Shown in pieces: positions 25,291-33,757 of a DNA stretch of 64,000 nt (the first letter of the stretch is position 1; each line of letters opens with the position of its first letter). Position numbers and translations under genes: made by a program. This stretch comes from CAYNST01 sp964434105. GTDB taxonomy: Bacteria; Pseudomonadota; Gammaproteobacteria; Pseudomonadales; Cellvibrionaceae. The notes under the pieces are model-generated. The model did not search any database and had not been told where the DNA came from. It worked only from the letters and a program-made list of their open reading frames with translations. Location: NCBI GenBank assembly GCA_964434105.1, contig CAYSTJ010000003.1:1-64000 (forward strand). The letters run 5' to 3'.

Positions 25291-25500
25291 TTAGGCAGCA
25301 ACGATGTTTTCTGCTTGCGGACCTTTTTGGCCTTGAGTTACGGTGAACTCAACACGCTGACCTTCAGTCAGGGTTTTGAAGCCGGAACCGGTGATTGCAC
25401 TGAAATGTGCGAAGACGTCTGGGCCAGAAGCCTGCTCGATAAAACCAAAGCCTTTAGCTTCGTTGAACCACTTGACAGTACCGGTTGTAGTATTAGACAT
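25291..25500 (-). CDS. CspA-family cold-shock/RNA chaperone protein
   Basis: A 69-residue single cold-shock domain that binds single-stranded nucleic acid. RNP1 is KGFGFIEQ (about 16-23) and RNP2 is DVFAHFSAI (about 29-37); the whole barrel from GTVKWFNEAKGFGFI to EFTVTQGQKGPQAENI is present. AGGAT 6-7 nt before the ATG sets the start. It has its own promoter, a leader of about 140 nt and a strong terminator, so it is a monocistronic unit. Paralogues are typically several per genome, so cold induction cannot be assumed for this one. Confidence 0.97.
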   Translation of the reverse strand: MSNTTTGTVKWFNEAKGFGFIEQASGPDVFAHFSAITGSGFKTLTEGQRVEFTVTQGQKGPQAENIVAA

Positions 25501-25648
25501 AATAATATCCTGAATATTGAAAATTTAGCTGTATATAGCTGTGAGTAGCGCGAAATAGATTGAAAACTTACTAACTTCAGGATGTGTAATTACGAATAAC
25601 GCATCGAAATGGAGTGGTAAACGGCATATCTTCTTTCAAGCTGAGGCC

Positions 25649-25677
25649 ACTGTACGGGGATAGGTTTGTGAAGTCAA
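25649..25677 (-). promoter_or_regulatory. Sigma-70 promoter of the cold-shock gene
   Basis: On the minus strand TTGACT (25672-25677), a 17-bp spacer and TACAGT (25649-25654) form a good sigma-70 promoter. Transcription would start near 25642, giving an untranslated leader of about 140 nt, as in cspA-type genes whose leaders fold with temperature. Confidence 0.6.
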
Positions 25678-25792
25678 TCACTTTTGGATATTAATATCTT
25701 CCTTCACATCGAGCCATGGGGTATAAGAAGTTGGGGCGGCAAGGCAGATGCTTTCCTGTCATCACCTGCAGACTTTCACCCGGATCACTCGT

Positions 25793-26161
25793 ATGTCGGT
25801 ACTTTTGTTCAGGTTATTCAATGTTCCTGAGGATGAAGCCGCGGATGTCCGCAGGCTGCTACAGGATCACGCGTTTGAAACGTACGAAACCCACGCTGGC
25901 TTCTTTGGGTTGGGTGTCGCCGCCATCTGGCTGGTGGATGACTCGCAATTGCCCGCCGCGCGCCGAATTATTGATGAATATGAGGAGCAGCGGTGTCTTC
26001 GCCAACGGAAAATCGTTGCGGAACAGAAAGCGACCGGTGAAATACCGACAGTGCGTCAGAAGCTCGCCACAGATCCTTTTGGTTTCCTGGTAACCATTGG
26101 CGTCATTTTGGTGGTGCTGATAGTGTCCATCATCCCGATCTGGTCGTTAATGACCGGATAG
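25793..26161 (+). CDS. DUF6164 family membrane protein
   Basis: A 122-residue protein of a small uncharacterised family. The N-terminal part (MSVLLFRLFNVPEDEAADVRRLL is split as MSVLLFRLF and VPEDEAADVRRLL) looks like a DUF2007-type alpha/beta sensor fold, and a single membrane helix lies near the C-terminus (about 99-119, FLVTIGVILVVLIVSIIPIW). The ATG at 25793 fits family N-termini better than one 45 bp upstream. It converges with the MFS gene, 4 bp from its stop. Confidence 0.7.
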   Translation: MSVLLFRLFNVPEDEAADVRRLLQDHAFETYETHAGFFGLGVAAIWLVDDSQLPAARRIIDEYEEQRCLRQRKIVAEQKATGEIPTVRQKLATDPFGFLVTIGVILVVLIVSIIPIWSLMTG

Positions 26162-26165
26162 CCGA

Positions 26166-27608
26166 TCACCCCGTATGGCCGGTGACTTCAGCGCCGGCAT
26201 CGGCCGGTAATCGATAAAACAGGAGGGACGCGCACATCACGAGGGCGCCTGTGACAAAAAAAGCCAGCCCGAAGTCGACCAGCGCCACTTCGCTGCGCTG
26301 TGCGGCCCACCTTGATCCAGTCAGTATTATGACGCTCAGGGTAATCCCCAGCACCATGGAAATCTGTTGTAGCATCGAGGCAAGTGTCGCCGCCGATCCA
26401 CGCTGGGCAGCAGATATGTCGGCGAATGCCAGTGTATTAAGCGCGGTATATTGCATTGAACGGGTCAACCCCGCGACGAACAGCGTCACCATAATCATCG
26501 TTTTGGTCGTCTCAGGGGTAAACAGCCCGCAGGCGGCTATGGACATCCCGCACAGCAGCCCGTTCACCAACAGCACCCGCTTGAAGCCGAATGTCTGCAG
26601 GGTGATTGTGGTAACAGTTTTCATCCCAAGGTTGCCCAGAAAATAAACCAGAATGTAACTGCCGGCGTCCAGCGGTGTCAGGCCAAAGCTCACTTGAAGC
26701 AACAGCGGCAGCAGAAAGGGCGTGGCGTTGATGCCGGTTTTTATGAGCGTACCCGCGGAGAGGGTGGCCATGGAAAAGGTGTGAATATTGAACGGCGCCA
26801 GCGCGAGCAGCGGCGCGGGCGCACGTTTCAGGTGTTTAACGGTCAGATAAGCCATTATACCGCCAGCCATAATCAACAACACGGACTGATGGACCGGGAG
26901 ATACTGATGCGCGAGTGATTCAAGACCATACAAAAGGCTTAGCAGGGCGCCAGCGGATAACGCAAAGCCGGGCAGGTCAAAGGGGCGCCGGGCGATCGTG
27001 TCGGTTCGCGGGATGAACCGCCAGGCCAGCGAGAACGCAATAATCCCCAGCGGCAGGTTGATGAAAAAGTTCCAGCGCCAGGACAGCCAGGTCGTAATAA
27101 ACCCGCCCAGAACCGGGCCTATTACCGGTGCCATTAGAGCCGGCCAGGTAATTAGCGCAGTCGCCTGAATCAATTCCGATTTGCGGGCATTGCGCAAAAC
27201 AAGTACGCGACCCACGGGCGTCATGAATGCACCCCCGACACCCTGCAGCGCACGTGCTGCAATAAACTCGGTGAGCGTCGCCGCCAGTCCGCACGCGAGG
27301 GAGGCCACAGTAAATACGATGATCGCGATCAAGAATACCCGTCTGGCGCCGAATCGATCGGACATCCAGCTGGAAAGCGGCACAAAGGTCGCAACCGCAA
27401 GAATATAAACACTGATACCAATGCTGAGCTCTACTGCGGTCAGCCCAAAACTTTGGGCCATTCGGGGAAGGGAAGTTGCAATGATGGCGCTATCCAGCAG
27501 CACCATGAAAAATGCGCTCCCGACAATCAAGGCGATGAGTCGCGCGCGGCTATCCTGCAATGGAATGGACAAGCTGGCTACCTGGCAATGCAATAGTTGT
27601 AGGGGCAC
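26166..27608 (-). CDS. DHA2-family MFS drug/H+ antiporter (EmrB/QacA type)
   Basis: A 480-residue inner-membrane exporter with about 14 hydrophobic helices. Family marks are FMVLLDSAIIATSLPRMA in helix 1, the motif A-like loop SDRFGARRVFLIA, and GPVLGGFITTWLSWRWNFFINLP (motif C region, split as GPVLGGF and SWRWNFFINLP). No EmrA-type adaptor gene is adjacent, so it probably works as an inner-membrane pump alone. The reading frame starts with GTG; a TTG 11 codons later is a possible alternative start. Substrate unknown. Confidence 0.88.
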   Translation of the reverse strand: MPLQLLHCQVASLSIPLQDSRARLIALIVGSAFFMVLLDSAIIATSLPRMAQSFGLTAVELSIGISVYILAVATFVPLSSWMSDRFGARRVFLIAIIVFTVASLACGLAATLTEFIAARALQGVGGAFMTPVGRVLVLRNARKSELIQATALITWPALMAPVIGPVLGGFITTWLSWRWNFFINLPLGIIAFSLAWRFIPRTDTIARRPFDLPGFALSAGALLSLLYGLESLAHQYLPVHQSVLLIMAGGIMAYLTVKHLKRAPAPLLALAPFNIHTFSMATLSAGTLIKTGINATPFLLPLLLQVSFGLTPLDAGSYILVYFLGNLGMKTVTTITLQTFGFKRVLLVNGLLCGMSIAACGLFTPETTKTMIMVTLFVAGLTRSMQYTALNTLAFADISAAQRGSAATLASMLQQISMVLGITLSVIILTGSRWAAQRSEVALVDFGLAFFVTGALVMCASLLFYRLPADAGAEVTGHTG

Positions 27609-27783
27609 GGAGTATACGCACTCCGCCCCGATGTCGACAGGGCCGCAGGACCAGTGCGCAAAGCAACCCTATACAGAAGCGGGCCAATACGGAACCGTGC
27701 GAACAATATGAACATTAAATGGTCAAAGTTCGAGGGGCGATATGTTATCGTCATACGGTTCCCATTGGGATAAAGAGGCCATT

Positions 27784-29295
27784 ATGTGTATTCGGGCGCT
27801 ACAGATACTATTGCTTTGCCTGCCTTTCATCGCAGGACCCATACAGGCTCAGGCGCCGGGCGAAGCACCGACCACGGTGGAAATCACGCGTGGCGAGCTG
27901 GACAGATTGCTGGCACCCATAGCCCTGTATCCCGACACAGTCCTTTCTCACGTGCTTATCGCTGCCACCTATCCGCTGGAGGTTATTCAGGCCCATCGTT
28001 GGTCACGTGACAACAGTCACATTGAGGCGGCCGCAGCAGTGCGTGCCGTCGAGAACCAGGACTGGGACCCGAGTGTCAAGGCGCTGGTGGCATTCCCGGA
28101 TTTACTGCAGCGCATGAGCGATGACCTGGAGTGGACCCAGCGATTGGGCGAAATATTTCTGGTCGACGAATCTATGGTCATGGATGCCATTCAGGACCTG
28201 CGCGAAAAGGCTTATGCCGCCGGTAGTCTGGATTCCATGAAGCACATTCAAGTGCAGCGGGAAGAACGCACCATTATCATCGAACCCGCTGTAGAACGGG
28301 TCGTTTATATCCCGTATTACGATACCCGCGTGGTGTACGGTAATTGGTGGTGGGCGGATTATCCACCCGTATACTGGCGACACCCACACAACCACGTTTT
28401 TATAGGTGGCCACTATTGGGGGCCGCGTGTTTCTCTGGGGTCCACGTTCTTTTTTACTTCTTTTCACTGGCCGCAACGTCGTGTTGTCACTATCGATTAC
28501 CGCCACAATCATTATCCGCGGCTTTACAGCAGTCGCAATATTGCCCGCTTCGATCACGCCCGTCATTGGCAACATAACCCGGTTCACCGCCGGGGGGTGA
28601 GTTACCGGTATAACCGGCTGCAGGAGCTTTACCATCATCGCAACACGCACACTACCGCGCAGCAACGGCGCCAGATCCGCCAGACCGACCGGAATTCACG
28701 CCATACCATAGCACCGCGCAATCAACCCGCGAGGCCCGGCAGAGCGGTTTCGGACTCCACGTCGCGAGAGAGACATTCCCAGGAACGCTCGCGGGCCATT
28801 CGCCAGCGGCTGGAGACCACTGGCCCAACTTCCGAGCCAACGCGTACCGGACGCGCCCGCTCGCACGAGCGTCGGGCCGCCGGGGACAGCGCGAGCAACT
28901 CGCGCAGGACGACGCGCCCATCGCAAAACAGCCAGACAGAATCGGCGGCCCCGACTGTTCACTTCAGTAACCGGGAAAACAACGACAGGCCCGGACGCGA
29001 TTTCCGGAACTCCCGCCGGGATTCGGCGGCGACGGCGCCAGAATCGACCATTCGCAGCGGCGCGCCGAACCGCGCGACGACGGGGTTTTCCCGGTCGACA
29101 AACCGCAATGATCTGACCTCGCGACGCGAGCAGCTGCGTGACCGGCAGACCACGCCACGCAACAACCAGTCCCGACCGACAAATACCGATCGTGCGAATC
29201 GTCCATCAAGGGAAATGAGCCGCCCAACTTCGGGTGGACGCTTCGAAAGCGGTCCCCGCCAACGGTTCGAGAGTCGACCAACGCGGGAGCGGTAG
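27784..29295 (+). CDS. DUF3300 family secreted protein with Arg-rich tail
   Basis: A 503-residue protein with a signal peptide (about 1-22, cleavage after QAQA). The DUF3300 domain (about 35-250) begins LDRLLAPIALYPDTVLSHVLIA and contains the WSRDN and LGEIFLVDESMVMDAIQDLR segments. The C-terminal half is a low-complexity tail very rich in Arg, Ser, Thr and Gln, with strong positive charge, likely disordered and able to bind nucleic acid or acidic polymers. GAGG 5 nt before the ATG at 27784 fixes the start. The family has no known activity. Confidence 0.82.
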   Translation: MCIRALQILLLCLPFIAGPIQAQAPGEAPTTVEITRGELDRLLAPIALYPDTVLSHVLIAATYPLEVIQAHRWSRDNSHIEAAAAVRAVENQDWDPSVKALVAFPDLLQRMSDDLEWTQRLGEIFLVDESMVMDAIQDLREKAYAAGSLDSMKHIQVQREERTIIIEPAVERVVYIPYYDTRVVYGNWWWADYPPVYWRHPHNHVFIGGHYWGPRVSLGSTFFFTSFHWPQRRVVTIDYRHNHYPRLYSSRNIARFDHARHWQHNPVHRRGVSYRYNRLQELYHHRNTHTTAQQRRQIRQTDRNSRHTIAPRNQPARPGRAVSDSTSRERHSQERSRAIRQRLETTGPTSEPTRTGRARSHERRAAGDSASNSRRTTRPSQNSQTESAAPTVHFSNRENNDRPGRDFRNSRRDSAATAPESTIRSGAPNRATTGFSRSTNRNDLTSRREQLRDRQTTPRNNQSRPTNTDRANRPSREMSRPTSGGRFESGPRQRFESRPTRER

Positions 29296-29377
29296 ATACT
29301 GAAAGGGTAGAGTAAGTTGATTCCCGGCGGTTTGCCCCCATTGTAACCCGCACCTCATACCCTATCAGGAATACGCC

Positions 29378-29890
29378 ATGCTGCACGATCTTACTGTTGT
29401 TCAATTCAGTAAAATGTTAAAGAACCTGAGTGCCATACTGGAAAAAGCGGTTGCCTTTGCCGAGGCAAAGAAAATCGACGAGGCCGTTCTGCTTAATTCA
29501 CGGTTGGCGCCGGACCAGTTCAACCTGACCCGCCAGGTACAGATAGCATGCGACACGGCCAAGCTTTGCGTCGCACGCCTTGCCGGTCAGTCCGACACGG
29601 CACCCAAACATGAAGACGGTGATGCAACCATGGCCGAACTGCAGGATAGAATTCGGTCGGTTCTAAGCTACCTGCAGAGTTTCTCACCGGCGGATCTGGC
29701 CGGCGCAGCAGACATAAAGGTGTCGCAATCACGCTGGAACGGCCAATACCTGCCTGGACCGGAGTTCGCCGTGCAGCACGCGATTCCAAACCTGTACTTT
29801 CATGTTACGACCGCATATGCAATTTTGCGCCACAATGGCGTTGAAGTTGGTAAAAAGGATTATTTGGGCTCAATGCCATTTAAATCCTGA
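29378..29890 (+). CDS. DUF1993 family protein
   Basis: A 170-residue cytosolic protein of the DUF1993 family, distantly like DinB four-helix bundles. Recognisable segments are SRLAPDQFNLTRQVQIACD (about 42-60) and the C-terminal AIPNLYFHVTTAYAILRHNGVEVGKKDYLG. An AGGAAT site 8 nt before the ATG supports the start. The function is unknown. It lies 82 bp after the DUF3300 gene. Confidence 0.85.
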   Translation: MLHDLTVVQFSKMLKNLSAILEKAVAFAEAKKIDEAVLLNSRLAPDQFNLTRQVQIACDTAKLCVARLAGQSDTAPKHEDGDATMAELQDRIRSVLSYLQSFSPADLAGAADIKVSQSRWNGQYLPGPEFAVQHAIPNLYFHVTTAYAILRHNGVEVGKKDYLGSMPFKS

Positions 29891-29951
29891 CTGTTCGCCG
29901 CTATCCGTCGGCCGGCCGGGGCGAGGACCTGGCATTGTCGGCGGAATTCAA

Positions 29952-29995
29952 CTATAAAAACAGATGACCGTCTTTAAAGTGACTTGTTTTTATAG
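29952..29995. promoter_or_regulatory. 11-bp perfect inverted repeat before the GGDEF-EAL gene
   Basis: CTATAAAAACA (29952-29962) and TGTTTTTATAG (29985-29995) are perfect inverted repeats with 22 bp between. The arms are AT-rich, so a protein-binding pair of half-sites or an AT stem-loop are both possible. The right arm is 85 bp before the start codon of the next gene. Confidence 0.45.
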
Positions 29996-30079
29996 ATCTG
30001 GATTTCTGCGATGGAGTAGGGTGCCGGGCTGGTAAACACTCAGACGCAAGGTGATTCCAGGCTGATTGGATAACCCGTT

Positions 30080-31603
30080 ATGCAGGACAGATTTACCCGG
30101 CCAGCCACACGTATCACAGCCGCTTATGTGATTCTCGCCGGGCTATGGATACTGTTTTCTGATCGATGGGTTGTCGTTCTGTTTGGCGACAATGGAGAAA
30201 CGCTTCATTTAGCACAAACCGTCAAGGGCTGGCTGTTTGTGATTCTGACCGGTGCATTGCTATACGGGCTGATGATGCGCAGCCTCAGTAGTCTCAAATC
30301 CGTCGCCTGCATCGACTCGCTTTGTAATTTGCCAAACCGGTTCGCTTTTATTACCACGCTGGAACGACGCTGTTTCAGCTGCCCCCCCAATCAATCATTC
30401 ATGGTTTCCATCCTGGATATTGACAGGTTTTCCGATTTCAATGATGAGTGCGGCCATGACGAGGGGGATGCACTACTGGCACTATTGGGTCGCCGGTTGG
30501 TGCATGACCTGGGGAACGACTGGTATGTGGCCCGTATGGGCGGTGACGAGTTTGGCCTGATATCACCGACCAGCCACAATATTCAGACAATGATCGACCA
30601 GGTTGACCAGATACAACGAAGCGTGACGCGCGATAGTGAATACCCCATTTTGAGGCAACAAAGGCTCAGCGCTGGATCCAGCTGCTTTCCCCAGCATGGC
30701 ACCCAGCCTCAGGATGTACTCAGACATGCCGATATGGCCCTCGCCTCCGCAAAAAGTCATGGCCGGAACCGTCACAGCATTTTTGACGAACAGTTGAAGC
30801 GTGAACTGACCGATCGCCTGTCCCTGCTGAAAGACCTCCGTCTGGCCTGTGCCAACAACGAATTTACAGTTGTTTTTCAGCCGTTTTGGCAGGTGGAAAA
30901 GCAGGCATGGTCCGGGGCAGAGGTGCTAATCCGCTGGCAGCACCCGACGCGTGGATGGATTCCGCCTGACGTTTTTATTCCACTTGCTGAACGGGAGGGG
31001 CTCATTCCGTTCATCACCGAATTTGTATTTGAGCAGGCATTGAGCGAACTGAAAACGCACCAGATTGATCGGAGCCTGCTTCCTTGCCTGTCGGTTAACC
31101 TGGCGCATCCGGTACTCCTGGACCATTCGACCATGGAGCGTATATTTTCGATCATTCGCCGACAGGGGCCGCGATCACCCAGTATTATGATGGAACTTAC
31201 AGAAACATCCATTATGGAAGACCTGGACGCCACTCTGATTGCGATGAAACGCTGGCGTCGCGATGATGTGGAGTTTGCAATCGACGACTTCGGCACCGGC
31301 TATTCCTCCCTCTCCCGGCTAAAGCAATTGCCGATTACCGAGCTGAAAATTGATCGGAGTTTTATCCGGGATATACCACAGGATCAAAATGACGCTGTCA
31401 TTACCCGAGCGATATTGGCGATGGCCCAGACGCTCTCCCTCAAAGTCGTCGCTGAAGGGGTGGAAACACAGCAACAGATGGACTTTCTCGCAAACCATGG
31501 GTGTACCAGCCTGCAAGGATTCTTTCTGGCTCGGCCCATGCCCATTGATTCCCTGCAACAACTTCTCCACACCCCGGAAGGCAATGCCCTGAAGGTCCGT
31601 TAG
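30080..31603 (+). CDS. Membrane GGDEF-EAL cyclic di-GMP turnover protein
   Basis: A 507-residue protein with two N-terminal membrane helices (about 13-32 and 46-66) and no sensor domain between them beyond a short loop. The GGDEF domain (about 75-240) has an intact RMGGDEFGL site, so cyclase activity is possible. The EAL domain (about 250-500) reads EVL instead of EAL in AEVLIRW, a tolerated variant. Other catalytic residues are present: SVNLAHPV, ELTETSI, IDDFGTGYSS, LKIDRSFI and VVAEGVET. Both synthesis and hydrolysis of c-di-GMP are therefore conceivable. It stands alone before the Mrp operon. Confidence 0.93.
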   Translation: MQDRFTRPATRITAAYVILAGLWILFSDRWVVVLFGDNGETLHLAQTVKGWLFVILTGALLYGLMMRSLSSLKSVACIDSLCNLPNRFAFITTLERRCFSCPPNQSFMVSILDIDRFSDFNDECGHDEGDALLALLGRRLVHDLGNDWYVARMGGDEFGLISPTSHNIQTMIDQVDQIQRSVTRDSEYPILRQQRLSAGSSCFPQHGTQPQDVLRHADMALASAKSHGRNRHSIFDEQLKRELTDRLSLLKDLRLACANNEFTVVFQPFWQVEKQAWSGAEVLIRWQHPTRGWIPPDVFIPLAEREGLIPFITEFVFEQALSELKTHQIDRSLLPCLSVNLAHPVLLDHSTMERIFSIIRRQGPRSPSIMMELTETSIMEDLDATLIAMKRWRRDDVEFAIDDFGTGYSSLSRLKQLPITELKIDRSFIRDIPQDQNDAVITRAILAMAQTLSLKVVAEGVETQQQMDFLANHGCTSLQGFFLARPMPIDSLQQLLHTPEGNALKVR

Positions 31604-31666
31604 CCCGCACCGAAGTGCCACCGACCCAACCGGAAATACCGTCTGACCATTGCACCCCGTTTAATC

Positions 31667-31692
31667 TTCCTGTTAAATCTTTCTGTTAAATC
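31667..31692. repeat. 13-bp direct repeat in the Mrp operon leader
   Basis: TTCCTGTTAAATC at 31667-31679 is followed immediately by TTTCTGTTAAATC at 31680-31692. The pair lies about 85 bp before the likely start of mrpE and could be a tandem protein-binding site or only a small duplication. Confidence 0.4.
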
Positions 31693-31776
31693 GGTCGAGC
31701 GTTCCGAGACGTACCAAACTCCCTGAACTGCCAGCCTGTAATTTATCGTCTGGTGCGATCTTCAACTGGACGACTG

Positions 31777-32277
31777 ATGGACGAAACCAGCATGCCTGAC
31801 AATCTGGCGCAGTTGAATCTGCGGGACTTTATCTATTGGCTGTTTCTATACCTGTTGCTATGGTGGGTGATTGCCGGCGAAGACTGGTATTTTGGGGTGC
31901 CATGCGCGGCTTTGGCTGCGTATGTTGCGATAAAGTTGCAATTAAAGCCATGGCGTCTGCACGGGGTGCAGGTGCTCCCGCTGGGCTGGTTTCTGCTGCG
32001 CACCGTGCTCAGTGGTGCGATCGATGTCAGTCGACGAATTCTCGCGCCAACCTGCCCGATTGATCCGCAATGGTCACAGTACCGCCTGACAAACAGAGAC
32101 CGACGCGTTAGATACCTCGTCTCCTTGATTATCGGACTGATGCCGGGAACGCTGGGCGCACGGATCCAGGGCGACCAGCTTCTGGTCCATGTTCTCGATC
32201 AGCAACTGCAATGGCGCGACACCATCAAAGAGCTGGAACAACACTTGGGGACACTGATTATTGGGCATCGAACATGA
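31777..32277 (+). CDS. mrpE: Mrp-type cation/H+ antiporter subunit E
   Basis: First gene of an eight-gene operon for a multisubunit Na+/H+ antiporter in the inner membrane. The 166-residue protein has two strong N-terminal membrane helices (YWLFLYLLLWWVIAG and the next) and the conserved MnhE segment LVSLIIGLMPGTLGARIQGDQLLVHVLD (split as GLMPGTLGARIQGD). Several starts are possible (GTG 31753, ATG 31777, ATG 31792); 31777 is chosen as a compromise with a weak GGA upstream. Its stop overlaps the ATG of the next gene by 4 bp. Confidence 0.87.
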   Translation: MDETSMPDNLAQLNLRDFIYWLFLYLLLWWVIAGEDWYFGVPCAALAAYVAIKLQLKPWRLHGVQVLPLGWFLLRTVLSGAIDVSRRILAPTCPIDPQWSQYRLTNRDRRVRYLVSLIIGLMPGTLGARIQGDQLLVHVLDQQLQWRDTIKELEQHLGTLIIGHRT

Positions 32278-32528
32278 TTCTTACTGTGAGCGTCCTGCTG
32301 CTACTGCCACTTGTGCTGGGTTGCTGGCGCGTTTATCGGGGGCCGACTATGGCAGACCGGCTTCTGGGGATCCAAATGGCCGGAACGATTGTCATCAGTT
32401 TGTTACTGGTTTTTTCGAGCTGGCGGCAGCAACCGGCGCTGTTAGACGTCGCATTATTATTAAGCCTGCTGGCCGCGGCAATCATCGCGGCATTGGTCCA
32501 GCGCCTGCGCGGGGTGGATCATGGGTGA
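32274..32528 (+). CDS. mrpF: Mrp-type antiporter subunit F
   Basis: An 84-residue three-helix membrane protein matching MnhF/MrpF: RVYRGPTMADRLLGIQ after the first helix is the family signature. It starts at the ATG overlapping the mrpE stop (ATGA), which rejects a longer frame from 32211. It overlaps the next gene by 8 bp, so translation through the operon is coupled. Confidence 0.9.
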   Translation: MILTVSVLLLLPLVLGCWRVYRGPTMADRLLGIQMAGTIVISLLLVFSSWRQQPALLDVALLLSLLAAAIIAALVQRLRGVDHG

Positions 32529-32859
32529 TCTGTTTCAGGCAGCCGGCTGGCTGTTAATGTTTATTGGCACTGGTTTTCTAATTTCAGGAGCCGTCGGGCT
32601 TGTACGTTTTCCCGATCTACCCGCCCGGTTACACGCTGTAACCAAAGCCGATACTGTCGGGCTTGGCTTTTTGGTGGCAGGGCTGGTTTGTCATGCTGAC
32701 ACTTGGCGCACAACCACGATGCTGCTGTTAATCTGGTGTCTGGTCATGGCGTCAGGGGCGGTGGCCTGCCAATTGCTCGCTCGCTATCACTTGACTGACT
32801 CGTCGCGGGATCTGGCGGCATCACAACTGGACTATGGCGCTGATAGTGATGACCGTTGA
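32521..32859 (+). CDS. mrpG: Mrp-type antiporter subunit G
   Basis: A 112-residue three-helix protein with the MnhG/MrpG signature GAVGLVRFPDLPARLHAVTKADTVG (split as GLVRFPDLPARLHA and TKADTVGLG, about residues 23-47). It overlaps mrpF by 8 bp at its start and the next gene by 26 bp at its end. The C-terminus is hydrophilic. Confidence 0.92.
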   Translation: MGDLFQAAGWLLMFIGTGFLISGAVGLVRFPDLPARLHAVTKADTVGLGFLVAGLVCHADTWRTTTMLLLIWCLVMASGAVACQLLARYHLTDSSRDLAASQLDYGADSDDR

Positions 32860-33757
32860 ATGGTTGCTGGATCTGGTCATCGGGTTGTTGATATTGAGCC
32901 TGGCAGGTGCTGCTTTGTACACGCCGACATTACGGAATTGCCTGTCACTGTTTCTCGCGTTCGGTATTGTTGTCACTCTGGCATGGGCACGCCTGGGCGC
33001 ACCGGATCTGGCGTTGGCCGAGGCAGCCATTGGGGCCGGCCTGACCGGTGCGCTGCTTTTCAATGCATTGGTGTGTATCCCCGAAGATCCGCCTGAACGC
33101 CTTTCAGGGCCTATGGCGGGGTTGTCTACTCTGTTTTGTGTGCTGGTATTTATCCTTATTTTTCAGGTGATCGCTGCCGGTGCCGGGCATGCTCCCGAGT
33201 TGCCCGACCGCGTTTTGCAGACGATGCCTGATAGTGGCGTAAACCACCCGGTGACGGCCGTTCTGTTGAACTTCCGATCTTGGGATACCTACCTGGAGCT
33301 TGCGGTATTGCTGGTCGCGCTGTTAGGGGCCAGAAACGTACTGCGCCCAAACCTGGCACTGGCACCCAGCTGGACGGTGTTGCGTGTCTGGAGCAAAAGT
33401 CTGGCACCGTTACTGGTGATCGTTGGTGGCTACATCCTGTGGCGAGGCGCAGATGCGCCGGGCGGCGCATTTCAGGCGGGCGCGCTCTTGTCGGCGGGTG
33501 CTGTGCTTCTGCGCCTGAACAATGTGTTACCCCCGTTGCGACTGTCCTCATTCTGGGTACAACTGGCTATCCTGGCCGGACTGATCGTTTTCACTATGGT
33601 TGCTGTTTTAACCATGTTTTTTGGGAATGGCTGGTTGCATTATCCAGTCGATTTTCGCAAAACATTTATTCTTCTGATAGAAATTCCTGCCACCCTGTCC
33701 ATCGCCTCTGCACTGACGTTGCTTGTTGTGGGCGAAAAGGAGGAGTTCCATTCGTGA
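32834..33757 (+). CDS. mrpB: Fused DUF4040-MnhB antiporter subunit
   Basis: A 307-residue membrane protein with two parts. Residues 5-80 are a DUF4040/MbhD-like segment (ARLGAPDLALAEAAIGAGLTGALLF, split as ARLGAPDLALAEA and GAGLTGALLF), which in Mrp systems is normally the tail of MrpA. The C-terminal part (about 170-300) is an MnhB domain (GGYILWRGADAPGGAFQAGA). The fusion explains why no full-length MrpA is present: its C-terminal pieces are separate from the NuoL-type subunits. It ends in an overlap with the GTG start of mrpC. Confidence 0.87.
   Translation: MALIVMTVEWLLDLVIGLLILSLAGAALYTPTLRNCLSLFLAFGIVVTLAWARLGAPDLALAEAAIGAGLTGALLFNALVCIPEDPPERLSGPMAGLSTLFCVLVFILIFQVIAAGAGHAPELPDRVLQTMPDSGVNHPVTAVLLNFRSWDTYLELAVLLVALLGARNVLRPNLALAPSWTVLRVWSKSLAPLLVIVGGYILWRGADAPGGAFQAGALLSAGAVLLRLNNVLPPLRLSSFWVQLAILAGLIVFTMVAVLTMFFGNGWLHYPVDFRKTFILLIEIPATLSIASALTLLVVGEKEEFHS

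Noticed and set aside
29891..30079. Cyclic-di-GMP riboswitch before the GGDEF-EAL gene
   Set aside because: The conserved GEMM core was not found; only an AT-rich inverted repeat is present.
33280..33753. Upstream part of a 260-codon frame leading into mrpC
   Set aside because: It overlaps the DUF4040-MnhB gene in another frame; the true mrpC start is the GTG at 33754 with a strong ribosome site.
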